Part shown: one piece after another, positions 63,427 through 64,000 of the stretch | Position numbering within the stretch: the first letter of the stretch is position 1 | Layout: each line of letters begins with the position of its first letter | Source: Glandiceps talaboti | Lineage: Eukaryota > Hemichordata > Enteropneusta > Spengelidae | DNA: 64,000 nucleotides | Direction: 5' to 3' | Assembly (NCBI RefSeq): GCF_964340395.1 | Contig: NC_135562.1 | Location: forward strand, 21,309,892 to 21,373,891 | The notes under the pieces: generated by a model | The model's input: the letters and a program-made list of their open reading frames with translations, nothing else | What the model was told of the DNA's origin: nothing | The model's database searches: none | Position numbers and translations under genes: made by a program

Positions 63427-64000
63427 ATGTATGTGTATGTGTGGTTATATTGTGCATAATGTATGTACATGGAATTATGCAACGTAAACACTGTCACTGC
63501 TGTATCTCACAACAAATGAAAACACAAACTGAAATTAGTTAATTAAAAGCAAAATGAAGAGTTTGAACAAGTCAGGTTTTTGCATCAAAATGATATCAAT
63601 TCTATCAAACTATGGAATCTTAATGACCTTTCTAATATCTGTTGTTAATTTGTTAGTTATCTTATTTACTTATCAAACTATACAATCTGATATCTAATAA
63701 TTCATATTCTCATTCTCACCTCAAGCCATGCCAGAACATATATTTCTGCTGATGCAATGAAATATGAAGAACACAGTTTGGATGGTGACATAAAGAGACC
63801 TGTGGTTTACAATGATGGAATACTCCAAATTAAAGAACATTATTTCAAATGGTGGGAACAAATATTTTGTATTAAAGTTTTGTGTAGTACTCTGGCAATC
63901 GAGGTATTGGTTTACTAAGATAGACACAAACTAAAATAGTATTACAACATGTTGATATCTGCTAACTTTGTAACTGGTATATACAAAACAGTTGTGTTTT

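Overview
This is a window of AT-rich animal (metazoan) nuclear DNA, most likely from a marine invertebrate; a lancelet, hemichordate or lophotrochozoan would all fit and the sequence alone does not decide. The reasons are GT-AG introns of 2.6 to 20.7 kb, very sparse coding sequence, many CA/GT, ATTGT, CAA and ACC microsatellites, at least 15 minisatellite arrays, MITE-like elements, a 5'-truncated non-LTR retrotransposon tail, and recurrent GCGCCCTCT words. There are no operons, ribosome binding sites or rRNA genes, and I recognised no tRNA.

The only gene I can assemble with confidence lies on the minus strand and spans about 42.1 to 12.3 kb. It has four coding exons: 41957-42060, 21099-21280, 14999-15319 and 12287-12432. 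Intron phases (2, 1, 1) match at every junction, all introns are GT-AG, and the spliced frame is 753 nt, a stop-terminated protein of 250 residues. I do not recognise the family. The two ends look like ordered, charged, probably conserved segments; exon 2 carries an E/R-rich helix and exon 3 is Ser/Pro/Gly/Arg-rich and probably disordered. A 15-nt frame-preserving candidate microexon sits in intron 1 (27765-27779). A TATA-containing, locally CpG-rich stretch at 50.86-51.05 kb, with a short ATG-containing exon and a GTGAGT donor, is a possible upstream promoter for this or another minus-strand transcript.

Layout: 0-4 kb holds microsatellites and a CRE/X-box/G-rich candidate regulatory stretch. 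4.9-8.7 kb holds a CA-rich repeat, a 2.1-kb array of a 37-bp unit and a 30-bp array. 9.8-11.4 kb holds a diverged dispersed repeat and a 35-bp array. 12.3-42.1 kb is the gene, its introns inflated by arrays (34, 114, 29/31, 40, 26 and 42 bp units), a composite Helentron-like element (18.0-19.4 kb), MITEs and a MITE nested inside a 26-bp array. 42.8-55.6 kb holds more MITE copies, a LINE tail, a 2-kb array of a 31-bp unit and a dispersed repeat in two opposite orientations. 56.6-59.2 kb has many X-box-like palindromes plus 24-bp and 39-bp arrays. 59.4-64 kb is mostly featureless AT-rich DNA with small repeats.

The most unusual observation is a perfect 74-bp inverted copy, inside intron 2 at 15906-15979, of the 3' splice site and first 56 nt of exon 2 (21225-21298). 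The pre-mRNA therefore carries an exact antisense match to its own splice acceptor 5.2 kb downstream.
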